Shown: piece by piece, positions 1 through 8,173 of the stretch
How the letters are laid out: the number at the start of each line of letters is the position of its first letter
Numbering within the stretch: the first letter of the stretch is position 1
NCBI RefSeq assembly: GCF_003012775.1
Contig: NZ_PXYG01000004.1
Span: forward strand, 124,001 to 188,000
Source: Zobellella endophytica
GTDB taxonomy: Bacteria > Pseudomonadota > Gammaproteobacteria > Enterobacterales > Aeromonadaceae
DNA length: 64,000 bases
Reading direction: 5' to 3'
Program-made: the position numbers and the translations under genes
Notes under the pieces: model-generated
What the model was told of the DNA's origin: nothing
Database searches by the model: none
Seen by the model: the letters and a program-made list of their open reading frames with translations, nothing else

Positions 1-366
1 GGTAACCCCAAAGCGGCCAGAACCTCGGGCATTCGGGTGCGTTGGGTCCTGTTCAGTGTCTACGCCATTTCAGGTTTGCTCTGTGGACTTGCCGGCCTGT
101 TACTGTCGGCCCGGACCTCGGCAGCCTTGCCCCAGGCTGGTGTTGCCTATGAACTTGATGCTATCGCCGCTGTCGTGATTGGTGGCACCAGCCTTGCCGG
201 CGGTGTAGGTACCGTAGTGGGAACATTGTTTGGTGCTCTGATCATTGGTGTTTTGAACAATGGCCTCGACCTGATGGGGGTTTCGTCCTTCTATCAGCAG
301 GTGGTGAAAGGAGCCATCATCGTACTGGCGGTGATGCTGGATCGTTCCCGTCTGTCTCGAGACTGA
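1..366 (+). CDS. RbsC-type sugar ABC transporter permease, C-terminal part
   Basis: The reading frame is open from base 1 to a TGA at 364-366, giving about 121 C-terminal residues of a longer protein whose start lies before the window. It is strongly hydrophobic. It carries the Gly-rich stretch [19 protein letters not shown] and the ending seen in ribose/xylose-type inner-membrane permeases (RbsC family, BPD_transp_2), where it would form the last membrane helices. The ATPase and binding-protein partners would be upstream. Its sugar cannot be told. It is probably the last gene of its own operon, because 267 bp and a small hairpin separate it from the aldehyde dehydrogenase. Confidence 0.85.
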   Translation, partial: GNPKAARTSGIRVRWVLFSVYAISGLLCGLAGLLLSARTSAALPQAGVAYELDAIAAVVIGGTSLAGGVGTVVGTLFGALIIGVLNNGLDLMGVSSFYQQVVKGAIIVLAVMLDRSRLSRD

Positions 367-380
367 GAACTATGCTGACA

Positions 381-404
381 GAGGGGAACCACTTGATTCC
401 CCTC
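381..404 (+). terminator. hairpin after the ABC permease
   Basis: GAGGGGAA (381-388) and TTCCCCTC (397-404) form a perfect 8-bp stem with an 8-nt loop, 15 bp after the permease stop. No T-run follows, so it is a weak terminator candidate or an mRNA 3' stabiliser. Confidence 0.4.
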
Positions 405-633
405 ACCACTCACTATGCTCAAGCGACTAAGTCATCCTCTCATCCCAAACGGATTGACCGCTGGCGAAGCACACTTCCGCTGAAACACCTCGATCCCGTC
501 TCCTGGCGGGTGTTTTCCTGCCCCCGGACCGCCTTCGAAAGCGTCATTGGCAGCCAGCCTGAGCCGCAGGCGAGGGCCCTTGACGACGCCGTCTTTGGGT
601 GGCGCCAACACATTGTTCATATAGGAGTGATCC

Positions 634-2112
634 ATGCAGCAATATCGGATGTATATCGACGGACGCTGGGTCGAGTCCCTGTCCGGCGAGTGGTTTGAGT
701 CATTCAATCCCTATACCGGCCAGCCCTGGGCGCGGCTCCCCAGGGGTAACGGGGCGGACGTGGACTGCGCGGTTGCCGCCGCGGCCAGGGCCCTGCGGGA
801 TCCGGCCTGGCGCGGGCTCACCGCCAGTGCCCGGGGGGAGCTGCTGCGCCGGCTGGGGGATGCGCTGGCCGACCAGGCCGACTTTCTGGCCGGCATAGAG
901 GTACGTGACAATGGCAAGCTCTATGCCGAAATGCGCGCCCAGACCCGTTACCTGCGCCAGTGGTACTACTACTATGGCGGCCTGGCCGACAAGATCGAGG
1001 GGGCGGTGATCCCCACCGACAAGGCCGGTCATTTCAATTACACCCGGCATGAGCCGGTGGGGGTGGTGGCGGCCATCATCCCCTGGAACTCGCCGCTGCT
1101 GCTGGCCAGCTGGAAGCTGGCGCCGGCCCTGGCGGCGGGCAATACGGTGGTATTCAAGCCATCGGAATACACCAGCGCTTCCCTGCTGGAATTCGTGCGC
1201 ATCGTCGAGCGGGTCGGCTTTCCCCCCGGGGTGCTGAACGTGGTCACCGGTTTCGGCGCCGAAGTGGGAGCGCCTTTGGTGGAACATCCGCAAGTCGCCA
1301 AGGTGGCCTTTACCGGGTCGGATCAGACCGGCCGGCAGATTTACCAGGCGGCGGCCCGGGGCATGAAACGGGTCACCATGGAGCTGGGCGGCAAGTCGCC
1401 CAATATCGTCTTTGCCGATGCCCGCCAGGAGAATGCGGTCAAGGGCGTGATCTCGGGTATTTTCGCCGCCAGCGGCCAGACCTGCGTCGCCGGCTCCCGG
1501 CTGCTGGTGCAGCGCGCCATCCACGACGAGTTCGTCGACCAGCTGCTGGCTTTCGCCCGCAAGGCCCGGCTCGGTGATCCCATGAGCCCGGACACCCAGG
1601 TGGGGCCGGTCACCAACCTGCCGCAGCTGGAGAAGATCCTCGGCTACATCGACATCGCCAGGGCGGAGGGGGCCGAGTGCCTGCTGGGCGGCGGACGGCC
1701 CGGCGCGCCGGAGCTCGGCCAGGGCTGGTTCGTGGAGCCCACCATCTTCGCCGGAGTGAACAACCGCATGCGTATCGCCCGGGAGGAGGTGTTCGGCCCT
1801 GTGCTGTCGATCATTCCGTTCGAGGATGAAGAGGAGGCGGTGGCCATCGCCAACGACAGCCCCTACGGCCTGGCTGCCGGTCTCTGGACCGAGGACCTGC
1901 GCCGGGCCCTGAGCCTGCCGGACCGGCTGGAGGCGGGCACGGTCTGGGTCAATACCTACCGCACCATGAGCTACCTCACTCCTTTCGGCGGCTTCAAGCA
2001 GAGCGGCCTGGGCAAGGAAAGTGGCCAGGATGCGTTGCGCGAATACCTCAGGACCAAGTCGGTGTGGTTATCGACGGCGGAAGACGTGCCCGATCCTTTC
2101 GTTATTCGCTGA
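634..2112 (+). CDS. NAD(P)-dependent aldehyde dehydrogenase
   Basis: The 492-residue protein has the normal length for soluble aldehyde dehydrogenases, which oxidise an aldehyde to the acid with NAD(P). The expected catalytic residues are present: Asn152 in PWNSP, general base Glu250 in MELGGKSPN and nucleophile Cys284 in GQTCVAG; the cofactor loop FTGSDQTG is near residue 226. The ATG at 634 follows AGGAG at a good distance. It stands just upstream of the GntR-led catabolic run on the same strand, so it probably oxidises an aldehyde made in that pathway; the substrate is not predictable. A gap of about 370 bp to gntR suggests its own transcription unit. Confidence 0.9.
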   Translation: MQQYRMYIDGRWVESLSGEWFESFNPYTGQPWARLPRGNGADVDCAVAAAARALRDPAWRGLTASARGELLRRLGDALADQADFLAGIEVRDNGKLYAEMRAQTRYLRQWYYYYGGLADKIEGAVIPTDKAGHFNYTRHEPVGVVAAIIPWNSPLLLASWKLAPALAAGNTVVFKPSEYTSASLLEFVRIVERVGFPPGVLNVVTGFGAEVGAPLVEHPQVAKVAFTGSDQTGRQIYQAAARGMKRVTMELGGKSPNIVFADARQENAVKGVISGIFAASGQTCVAGSRLLVQRAIHDEFVDQLLAFARKARLGDPMSPDTQVGPVTNLPQLEKILGYIDIARAEGAECLLGGGRPGAPELGQGWFVEPTIFAGVNNRMRIAREEVFGPVLSIIPFEDEEEAVAIANDSPYGLAAGLWTEDLRRALSLPDRLEAGTVWVNTYRTMSYLTPFGGFKQSGLGKESGQDALREYLRTKSVWLSTAEDVPDPFVIR

Positions 2113-2120
2113 GTCATCCA

Positions 2121-2142
2121 CCGCCGGCCTTGCTGCCGGCGG
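2121..2142 (+). terminator. GC hairpin after the aldehyde dehydrogenase
   Basis: CCGCCGGC (2121-2128) pairs with GCCGGCGG (2135-2142) around a 6-nt loop, 8 bp after the stop codon. No T-run follows, so termination here is only possible. Confidence 0.35.
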
Positions 2143-2302
2143 CACATCCATTTCCTGCGCGTGGCCCACGGTCGCCATCCGGACATGCGCGTACTCCCTC
2201 GTCGGCGCACGGTTGATCTTTAGTTTGTGATTGTGAACCAATGTTGGGTTGTTGCCTGTCATCCTTCCTTTCTTCCTCGTTGTCGCTGACAAAAGCCCTA
2301 AT

Positions 2303-2315
2303 TTGGTACTACCAA
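2303..2315. promoter_or_regulatory. FadR-type operator candidate, distal copy
   Basis: TTGGTACTACCAA is a perfect inverted repeat around a central C. It fits the TGGT-N3-ACCA pattern typical of GntR-family regulators of the FadR subfamily. The same 13 bp recur at 2457-2469. The gntR gene 170 bp downstream is the obvious candidate ligand. Confidence 0.65.
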
Positions 2316-2416
2316 GGCGATCAATTTTAGTGCGATCCAGATCACTAAAAATATAACTAATTAACATATATTTTATATATATTTGATTTTTATTGATTTA
2401 TTTTTTCCGTGAAAAT

Positions 2417-2445
2417 TTGTCTACCTGTGATTCTTTTGTTACATT
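2417..2445 (+). promoter_or_regulatory. sigma70-like promoter of gntR
   Basis: TTGTCT (2417-2422) and TACATT (2440-2445) are separated by 17 bp. Transcription would start near 2452, just before the proximal operator, so a bound repressor would block it. Predicted by eye only. Confidence 0.45.
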
Positions 2446-2455
2446 TTACTCATGG

Positions 2456-2470
2456 ATTGGTACTACCAAT
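2456..2470. promoter_or_regulatory. FadR-type operator candidate, proximal copy
   Basis: ATTGGTACTACCAAT is a perfect 15-bp palindrome with central C, extending the distal copy by one base on each side. It lies just upstream of the GAGG ribosome site and the gntR ATG at 2484, which suggests negative autoregulation and control of the operon behind it. Confidence 0.7.
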
Positions 2471-2483
2471 GAGGTTGGCCAGT

Positions 2484-3191
2484 ATGGGAGATAGCAAAAT
2501 GGACACATTCAAACGCCTGAAAGAGGTGCTGGCCACGGCAGAAACCGATGATCAGGGTCGGATGCGGCTGCCTCCTGAGCGAAAACTGGCTGAACAATTG
2601 GGTGTTCAGAGATCAATGGTTAGGGAGCAGCTGGCTACCCTGGAAAACCTGGGCTTCATCCGGCGCACCCGCGGCAGCGGCACCTTCCTGCAGATGCCCC
2701 AGCCGGCCTTCGTACAGATCTACTTCGATATCGCCCTGCGGCTCGGCTACATCTCGGTGGACGCGCTCGAAGGCGCCCGCGAAATGCTGGAGCGGGAAAT
2801 CGCCTACAGCGCGGCCAGCAAGGCCACCGAGGCCGACATCGTCAAGCTGGAAGGGCTGCTGGCGGTGATGAACGACAACAGCAACGTCAACGAGAGCCTG
2901 GCGGCGGACTACGACTTTCACCGCCACCTGGCCTACATGACCCAGAACCCGGTCATCATCCTGATCATCCAGGGCCTGGCGTCGGTACTGAAGGAAGTGG
3001 TGCACCGCCGGCGGGTGCTGGTGCGCCAGTCGCAGAGCTCGATGGAGAAAACCAACGGCAGCCATGTGGCGGTGATTGAAGCCCTGCGCAAGCGGGATCC
3101 GGAAGCGGCCAAGCAGGCCATGGATACCCACTTCCGGGTGTGGGACCAAGAGTCGAAGGAAAGGATCAACTGGTTTACCTCGGCGGAGTGA
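2484..3191 (+). CDS. GntR-family (FadR/FCD subfamily) transcriptional regulator
   Basis: The 235-residue protein has an N-terminal winged helix with RMRLPPERKLAEQLGV and the SMVREQLATLENLGF recognition region. An all-helical FCD-type ligand domain follows (about 85-235), with conserved D..H and H residues typical of the metal-binding pocket. An upstream in-frame ATG at 2409 is rejected because it would place the 15-bp palindrome inside the gene and add a hydrophobic leader. The ATG at 2484 has GAGG 9 bp before it. It opens a same-strand run through 10,667 and probably represses it, released by a pathway acid. A 7-bp GC stem (3191-3197/3205-3211) follows immediately and may attenuate read-through. 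Confidence 0.88.
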   Translation: MGDSKMDTFKRLKEVLATAETDDQGRMRLPPERKLAEQLGVQRSMVREQLATLENLGFIRRTRGSGTFLQMPQPAFVQIYFDIALRLGYISVDALEGAREMLEREIAYSAASKATEADIVKLEGLLAVMNDNSNVNESLAADYDFHRHLAYMTQNPVIILIIQGLASVLKEVVHRRRVLVRQSQSSMEKTNGSHVAVIEALRKRDPEAAKQAMDTHFRVWDQESKERINWFTSAE

Positions 3192-3257
3192 GCCGCCGCG
3201 CCATGGCGGCTTGCCGGGGTTTGGCTTAATTGTTTGCCCGAACACAAGAGGTTATTT

Positions 3258-4100
3258 ATGCAACAGGAACATGCCGGTATCAGCTTGGAACAACGAGCCT
3301 ACCATATTCGCCGTTTCGCCCTGCGCATGGGGGAAGTCCAGGGCCAGGGCTATGTGGGCCAGGCCCTGGGCATCGCCGACGTGCTGGCGGTCTCCTACTT
3401 CCAGGCGCTCAGCTACCGGCCGGACGATCCCGAATGGGAAGGACGGGATCGCTTCCTGCTGTCCATCGGCCACTACGCCATCGCCCTCTATGCGGCCCTG
3501 ATCGAGGCCGGAATCGTGCCGGAAGACGAGCTGGAAACCTACGGCTCCGATGAAAGCCGGCTGCCCATGTCGGGCATGGCTTCCTATACCCCGGGCATGG
3601 AGATCACCGGCGGCTCCCTGGGCCAGGGCCTCGGCATCGCCGTGGGCATGGCGCTGGGGCTGAAAAGAAAAGGCTCCGATGCGTTCATCTACAACCTGCT
3701 GTCCGACGGCGAGCTGAACGAAGGCTCCACCTGGGAGGCGGCCATGTCCGCCGGCCACTGGCAGCTGGACAACCTGATCGCCATCGTCGACGTCAACAAC
3801 CAGCAGGCGGACGGCCCCTCGACCCAGATCCTGAACTTCGAACCCCTGGCCGACAAATGGCAGGCCTTCGGCTGGCAGGTGCAGCGGGTCAACGGCAACG
3901 ACATCGCGGCGGTCAGCCAGGCCTTCGACCGGGCCCGCCACAGTGAGGTCAAGGGGCCGCGGGTCATCATCTGCGACACCCGCATGGGGCAGGGTGTGCC
4001 CTTCCTCGAGCAGCGGGAAAAAACCCACTTCATCCGGGTGGAGCCGGCGGAATGGGAGCTGGCCCTGGCGGCGCTGGATGCCGGTTTCCAGGCTCGCTAA
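3258..4100 (+). CDS. transketolase, N-terminal subunit
   Basis: The 280-residue protein corresponds to the first third of a transketolase, the thiamin-diphosphate/Mg domain. The cofactor signature begins at SDGELNEG (149-156) and ends with N180-N181; the first residue is Ser where most members have Gly. The ATG at 3258 follows AAGAGG by 7 bp, so an upstream TTG at 3234 is not used. It must pair with the C-terminal subunit encoded 41 bp downstream to form the active site. Split transketolases of this kind often serve peripheral catabolic pathways rather than the pentose phosphate cycle. The two-carbon donor here is unknown. Confidence 0.92.
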   Translation: MQQEHAGISLEQRAYHIRRFALRMGEVQGQGYVGQALGIADVLAVSYFQALSYRPDDPEWEGRDRFLLSIGHYAIALYAALIEAGIVPEDELETYGSDESRLPMSGMASYTPGMEITGGSLGQGLGIAVGMALGLKRKGSDAFIYNLLSDGELNEGSTWEAAMSAGHWQLDNLIAIVDVNNQQADGPSTQILNFEPLADKWQAFGWQVQRVNGNDIAAVSQAFDRARHSEVKGPRVIICDTRMGQGVPFLEQREKTHFIRVEPAEWELALAALDAGFQAR

Positions 4101-4141
4101 CGACGTTTTATCTGCCGTGAATGGATAACAAGGACACTGAC

Positions 4142-5125
4142 ATGAGTAAAGTTCGCCTGAAAACCTCGGCCATGATCGCCTCCATCGCCGAGGAAGGACA
4201 AAAGACGGTTCCGGCCCCCTTCGGCCACGCCCTGAGCCGGCTGGCCGAGAGCAACCCGGACATCGTCGGCCTGACCGCCGACCTGGCCAAATACACGGAC
4301 CTGCATATTTTCGCCCAGCGCTATCCGGAGCGCTTCTACCAGATGGGCATGGCCGAGCAGCTGCTGATGAGCGCCGCCGCCGGCCTGGCGCGGGAAGGCG
4401 CCCTGCCGTTCGCCACCACCTACGCGGTGTTCGCCTCGCGCCGGGCCTACGACTTCATCTGCATGGCCATCGCCGAAGAGAACCTGAACGTCAAGATCGT
4501 CAGTGCCCTGCCGGGGCTGACCACCGGCTATGGCCCCAGCCACCAGGCCACGGACGACGTGGCCATCTTCCGCGCCATGCCCAACCTGACCATAGTGGAT
4601 CCCTGCGACGCCCTGGACGTGGAGCAGGCGGTGCCGGCCATCGCCGAGCACCAGGGGCCGGTGTACATGCGCCTGCCGCGCGGCAACGTGCCGCTGGTGC
4701 TGGACGAATACGACTACCAGTTCGAACTGGGCAAGGCCAAGCTGCTGCGCGACGGCCGCGAGGTGCTGTTCATCTCCTCCGGCTTCATGACCATGCGCGC
4801 CTTGGAGGCCGCCAAGCGGCTGCAGCAGGACAGCGTGGACGCGGCGGTGCTGCACGTGCCGACCATCAAGCCCCTGGACGAAGCCACCATACTGCGGGAG
4901 GCGGCCAGGCCCGGACGGCTGGTGGTGGTGGCGGAAAACCACTCGGTGATCGGTGGCCTGGGCGAGGCTGTGGCCGGCACCCTGCTGCGGGCGGGCGTGA
5001 CCCCGGCGTTCCGCCAAATTGCCCTGCCGGACCAGTTCCTGGACGCGGGCGCCCTGCCCACCCTGCACGACAAATACGGCATTTCCGTGAATCGCATCGT
5101 GGCTCAGACCCGACAGTGGCTTTGA
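4142..5125 (+). CDS. transketolase, C-terminal subunit
   Basis: The 327-residue protein carries the pyrimidine-binding and C-terminal domains of transketolase. The catalytic Glu that activates thiamin diphosphate is Glu72 in YQMGMAEQ. PSHQATDDVAIF and RLPRG are family motifs, and the C-terminal domain spans about 200-327. The ATG at 4142 has AAGGA 8 bp upstream, preferred over an in-frame ATG at 4121 that lacks a ribosome site. It forms the second half of the enzyme with the preceding gene. Both lie between the GntR regulator and the TRAP genes, consistent with use in breaking down the transported compound. Confidence 0.92.
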   Translation: MSKVRLKTSAMIASIAEEGQKTVPAPFGHALSRLAESNPDIVGLTADLAKYTDLHIFAQRYPERFYQMGMAEQLLMSAAAGLAREGALPFATTYAVFASRRAYDFICMAIAEENLNVKIVSALPGLTTGYGPSHQATDDVAIFRAMPNLTIVDPCDALDVEQAVPAIAEHQGPVYMRLPRGNVPLVLDEYDYQFELGKAKLLRDGREVLFISSGFMTMRALEAAKRLQQDSVDAAVLHVPTIKPLDEATILREAARPGRLVVVAENHSVIGGLGEAVAGTLLRAGVTPAFRQIALPDQFLDAGALPTLHDKYGISVNRIVAQTRQWL

Positions 5126-5142
5126 GCCGGCAACCGACATGG

Positions 5143-5170
5143 GGCCCGGGATGCCCCGGTATTCCGGGCC
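5143..5170 (+). other. GC hairpin between transketolase and dctP
   Basis: GGCCCGG (5143-5149) pairs with CCGGGCC (5164-5170) around a 14-nt loop. It lies 18 bp after the transketolase stop and has no T-run. It may separate the expression levels of tkt and TRAP genes. Confidence 0.35.
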
Positions 5171-5217
5171 ATTATGTGAAATATGGACATTAACTCACCG
5201 AAAGTAAGGATTGTGAT

Positions 5218-6189
5218 ATGAAAAAGGTACTGACTACCGCCGCACTGGCTATCACGCTCGCCTCCGCCCCGGTGTGGGCCCAGCAAACCCTGCGGGTGGC
5301 CCACAACGCCGCGGACGGCAATCCCAAGGCCGACGCCTCCCTGTTGTTCGCCAAGCTGGTGGAAGAGAAAACCGACGGCCGCATCAAGGTCGAAGTCGGT
5401 GGCAACGCCCAGTTCGGTGAAGACAGCGAAGCCATCACCTCCATGCGCCTGGGCGCCATCGCCTTCAGCGCTAACTCCCAGGGTACCACCTCCAGCGTGA
5501 TCCCCGAGTTCGGCCTGGTGGGCCTGCCGTTCCTGTTCTCCAGCCAGCAGGAAGCCTGGCGGGTACTGGACGGCCCCGTGGGCGAGGAGCTGGGTGCCCT
5601 GGCCGAACGCGAAGGCCTGGTGGTGTTGTCGTTCTGGGACAACGGTATCCGCCATGTCAGCAACAACGTGCGGCCCATCACCAAGCCCGAGGATCTGGCC
5701 GGCGTCAAGCTGAGAACGCCGCCCGATACCATGACCGTGGACATCTTCCAGACCCTGGGCGCCAACCCGACGCCGATGGCGTTCTCCGAGCTGTACATCG
5801 CGCTGCAGCAGGGGGTGGTGGACGGCCAGGAAAACCCGCTGGCCAATATCCATTCCTCCAAACTCTATGAGGTGCAGAAGTACATCTCCCTGACCGGCCA
5901 CAAATACGAGGCCACGCCCTTCCTGGCCAGCAAGATCGTCTGGGACGGCCTGTCCGAGGCCGACCAGAAGGCAGTCAAGGAAGCGGCGATGGAAGCCGGC
6001 GAGTTCAACCGCAATACCTTCGTCGAGCAGGAATCCCAGCTGCGGGCGGAAATGGAGGCGGCCGGGGTGCAGTTCAACAGCGTGGACCACAAGGTCTTCG
6101 CCGAGGCCACCCAGGCGGTCTACGACAAGTGGAAAAAAGAGTATCCGGAACTGGTGGAGCTGATGGTCGCCGAGGCGGCCCAGCAGTAA
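5218..6189 (+). CDS. dctP: TRAP transporter substrate-binding protein (DctP family)
   Basis: The 323-residue protein begins with a signal peptide, MKKVLTTAALAITLASAPVWA, and likely cleavage before QQ. It is a periplasmic solute receptor. Family features include LRVAHN near the mature start, the conserved Arg in KLRTPPD that usually binds the substrate carboxylate, and QQGVVDGQENP near residue 200. TRAP receptors of this sort typically bind organic or sugar acids. The ATG follows TAAGGA by 8 bp. It delivers ligand to the two membrane subunits downstream; the stable hairpin after it suggests a more abundant dctP message. Confidence 0.93.
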   Translation: MKKVLTTAALAITLASAPVWAQQTLRVAHNAADGNPKADASLLFAKLVEEKTDGRIKVEVGGNAQFGEDSEAITSMRLGAIAFSANSQGTTSSVIPEFGLVGLPFLFSSQQEAWRVLDGPVGEELGALAEREGLVVLSFWDNGIRHVSNNVRPITKPEDLAGVKLRTPPDTMTVDIFQTLGANPTPMAFSELYIALQQGVVDGQENPLANIHSSKLYEVQKYISLTGHKYEATPFLASKIVWDGLSEADQKAVKEAAMEAGEFNRNTFVEQESQLRAEMEAAGVQFNSVDHKVFAEATQAVYDKWKKEYPELVELMVAEAAQQ

Positions 6190-6195
6190 GCAGGG

Positions 6196-6216
6196 GGCGG
6201 GGAGTCGCTCCCCGCC
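6196..6216 (+). other. 3' hairpin of dctP
   Basis: GGCGGGGAG and CTCCCCGCC form a perfect 9-bp stem with a TCG loop, 7 bp after the dctP stop. Such hairpins after binding-protein genes commonly stabilise the upstream message or partly terminate. No T-run is present, so transcription probably continues into dctQ. Confidence 0.5.
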
Positions 6217-6319
6217 TTGACCTGCCTGGTTTCCTGAGTCCCTTTCTTTCCATGGCTCCTGGCTCGCCGGGTGGATGGAAAAATGGGGACTTGCAACCCT
6301 CTCAACAAGGAGGCGGAAA

Positions 6320-6886
6320 ATGAACGTACAGGGAAAACTCGTGTATCAACCATCATGCAGTAGTACCGGTATCCGATTATTGTGTGGACTGGACAAGGCC
6401 ACCGAATATACCGCCATCGGTATCTTCATGGCGGCCATCATCTCGCTGTTCCTGTTCCTGGGGGCGGACGTGGTGGTGCGTTACCTCACCACCCAGAGCC
6501 TGGGCTGGCCGGCGGAAATGCCGAATCTGCTCTTTCCCTGGCTGGTGATGGGGGCCATCGTCGCCGCCGCCCAGCGCGGCCAGCATGTGGCGGTCAATGC
6601 CGTCCTCGGGCTGCTCAACATTCCGGTGACCCGGGTGCTGATGCTGGTGATGCAGCTGGTGGTGGTGGTGACCTTTAGTTATCTCTCTTATATCGGTGTG
6701 GAGGTGGTACGTATTGCCGGCAAGCAGTTATTCCCCATCTCCGGGATCTCGTCCAGCTACGCCTACATGGCGCTGGTATACGGCTTCGGCGCCATCGCCC
6801 TGACCGCCCTGACCAATATCCTGTGGTGGCTGGCCGATCCCTCGGCCTTCGATAACCGTATGACCAAATCCGAGGTGGCAGAATGA
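6320..6886 (+). CDS. dctQ: TRAP transporter small membrane subunit (DctQ family)
   Basis: The 188-residue protein has four predicted membrane helices (about 35-58, 70-92, 108-132 and 150-175), the usual DctQ plan. The ATG at 6320 sits behind a strong AAGGAGGCGG site; an in-frame ATG at 6275 is less likely. Its stop overlaps the dctM start by 4 bp (ATGA), giving translational coupling. DctQ supports DctM in the inner membrane and docks the binding protein. Confidence 0.9.
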   Translation: MNVQGKLVYQPSCSSTGIRLLCGLDKATEYTAIGIFMAAIISLFLFLGADVVVRYLTTQSLGWPAEMPNLLFPWLVMGAIVAAAQRGQHVAVNAVLGLLNIPVTRVLMLVMQLVVVVTFSYLSYIGVEVVRIAGKQLFPISGISSSYAYMALVYGFGAIALTALTNILWWLADPSAFDNRMTKSEVAE

Positions 6887-8142
6887 CGTCGTTAATGATT
6901 GTGCTGTTTGCGCTGCTGATGCTGCTGGCGTTTCCGGTCGGTTATGCGCTGATCATCAGCGCCGGGGCGGCGGTGCTGTTCGTCGGCGATGCGCCCGCGG
7001 TGATCGCGGTGCTGAAGCTGTTCCAGCCCACCCAGAGCTTTCCCATGCTGGCCATTCCCTTCTTCATCCTGTCCGGCAGCCTGATGATGTCCGGCACCCT
7101 GGGCAAGAAGCTGGTGGACTTTGCCGCCTACCTGGTGGGGCGCTTTCACGGCGGCCTGGGCCAGGTGACGGTGGTGGGCTCCACCGTGTTCGGCGGGGTG
7201 TCCGGCTCGGCGGTGGCCGAAGCCTCGGCCCTAGGCTCCATGCTGATCCCCTGGCAGAAGCGGGAAGGCTATCCGGGCGCCTTCAGCGCCGCGGTGACCG
7301 CCTCGTCGTCGGTGATCGCCGGGCTGATCCCGCCTTCCATCCCGCTGATCCTCTACGCCCTGGTGTCCAACAGTTCCATCGCCTCGCTGTTCGTGGCCGG
7401 CATACTGCCGGGGGTGATGCTGGCTGGCGGTATGATGATGGTGTGCTATTTCTCCGGGCGCTTCCGCGGCTTCCCGCTGCTGAAAGAGAGTTTCTCGGTA
7501 CGCGGGCTGCTCAAGGCGCTGCTGTTCGCCGCCCCGGCCCTGGCCATGCCGCTGTTTATCGTGGTGCTGCTGCGCGCCGGCATCGCCACCCCCACCGAGG
7601 TGAGTGTCATCGCCGTGGCCTACGCCCTGGTGGTCAGCCTGTGCATCTACCGGGACCTGACCGTCAAGCGGGTGATCGGCGCCCTGGTGGGCACCGCCCT
7701 GACCACCGGCATCGTGATGCTGGTGATCGTCGCCTCCAACCTGGTCGGCCATGTGCTGATCACCGAGCAGGTGCCCAACCAGATCGCCAGCTACGCCCAG
7801 CAGGCCTTCTCCAGCCCCTGGATGATCATCCTGGCCATGAACATCCTGCTGTTGTGCATCGGCATGTTCCTGGATCTGCCGGCGGCCATACTGCTGCTCG
7901 GCCCCACCCTGGTCGCGGTGGGCAACAGCATCGGCATGGATCCCATCCAGCTCGGCATCATGATCGCGGTGAACCTGAGCATCGGCCTGTTCACCCCGCC
8001 CATCGGCACCACCCTGTTCGTGGCCGCGGCTATCTCCAAGGAGAAGATCGGCCGCATCGTGCGGGAGTTGTGGCCCTTCTACCTGGTGGCGATCACGGTG
8101 CTGCTGCTGATCTCCTATGTGCCGGCCTTCACCATTTATTAA
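6883..8142 (+). CDS. dctM: TRAP transporter large membrane subunit (DctM family)
   Basis: The 419-residue, very hydrophobic protein has the length and twelve-or-so helices of DctM, the ion-coupled channel subunit of TRAP transporters. Recognisable family stretches are FPMLAIPFFILSG near residue 45, VFGGVSGSAVAEASALG near 105 and IGLFTPPIGTTLFV near 365. The start overlaps the dctQ stop (ATGA). With dctP and dctQ it forms a complete importer, probably sodium-driven, for the substrate handled by the genes that follow. Confidence 0.94.
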   Translation: MTSLMIVLFALLMLLAFPVGYALIISAGAAVLFVGDAPAVIAVLKLFQPTQSFPMLAIPFFILSGSLMMSGTLGKKLVDFAAYLVGRFHGGLGQVTVVGSTVFGGVSGSAVAEASALGSMLIPWQKREGYPGAFSAAVTASSSVIAGLIPPSIPLILYALVSNSSIASLFVAGILPGVMLAGGMMMVCYFSGRFRGFPLLKESFSVRGLLKALLFAAPALAMPLFIVVLLRAGIATPTEVSVIAVAYALVVSLCIYRDLTVKRVIGALVGTALTTGIVMLVIVASNLVGHVLITEQVPNQIASYAQQAFSSPWMIILAMNILLLCIGMFLDLPAAILLLGPTLVAVGNSIGMDPIQLGIMIAVNLSIGLFTPPIGTTLFVAAAISKEKIGRIVRELWPFYLVAITVLLLISYVPAFTIY

Positions 8143-8173
8143 CACCGCCGGACGACGCGGCAAGGAGCAATAC

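Larger units (their letters stand above)
2113..2483. other. AT-rich regulatory gap between aldehyde dehydrogenase and gntR
   Basis: The first 40 bp hold the GC hairpin listed separately; from about 2300 the sequence becomes very AT-rich. It contains two copies of a 13-bp dyad and a promoter-like pair of hexamers, described separately. I see no gene in it. Confidence 0.7.

Noticed and set aside
2409-2483. Upstream start for the GntR regulator
   Set aside because: It would translate through the palindromic operator and add a hydrophobic leader. ATG 2484 has a proper ribosome site.
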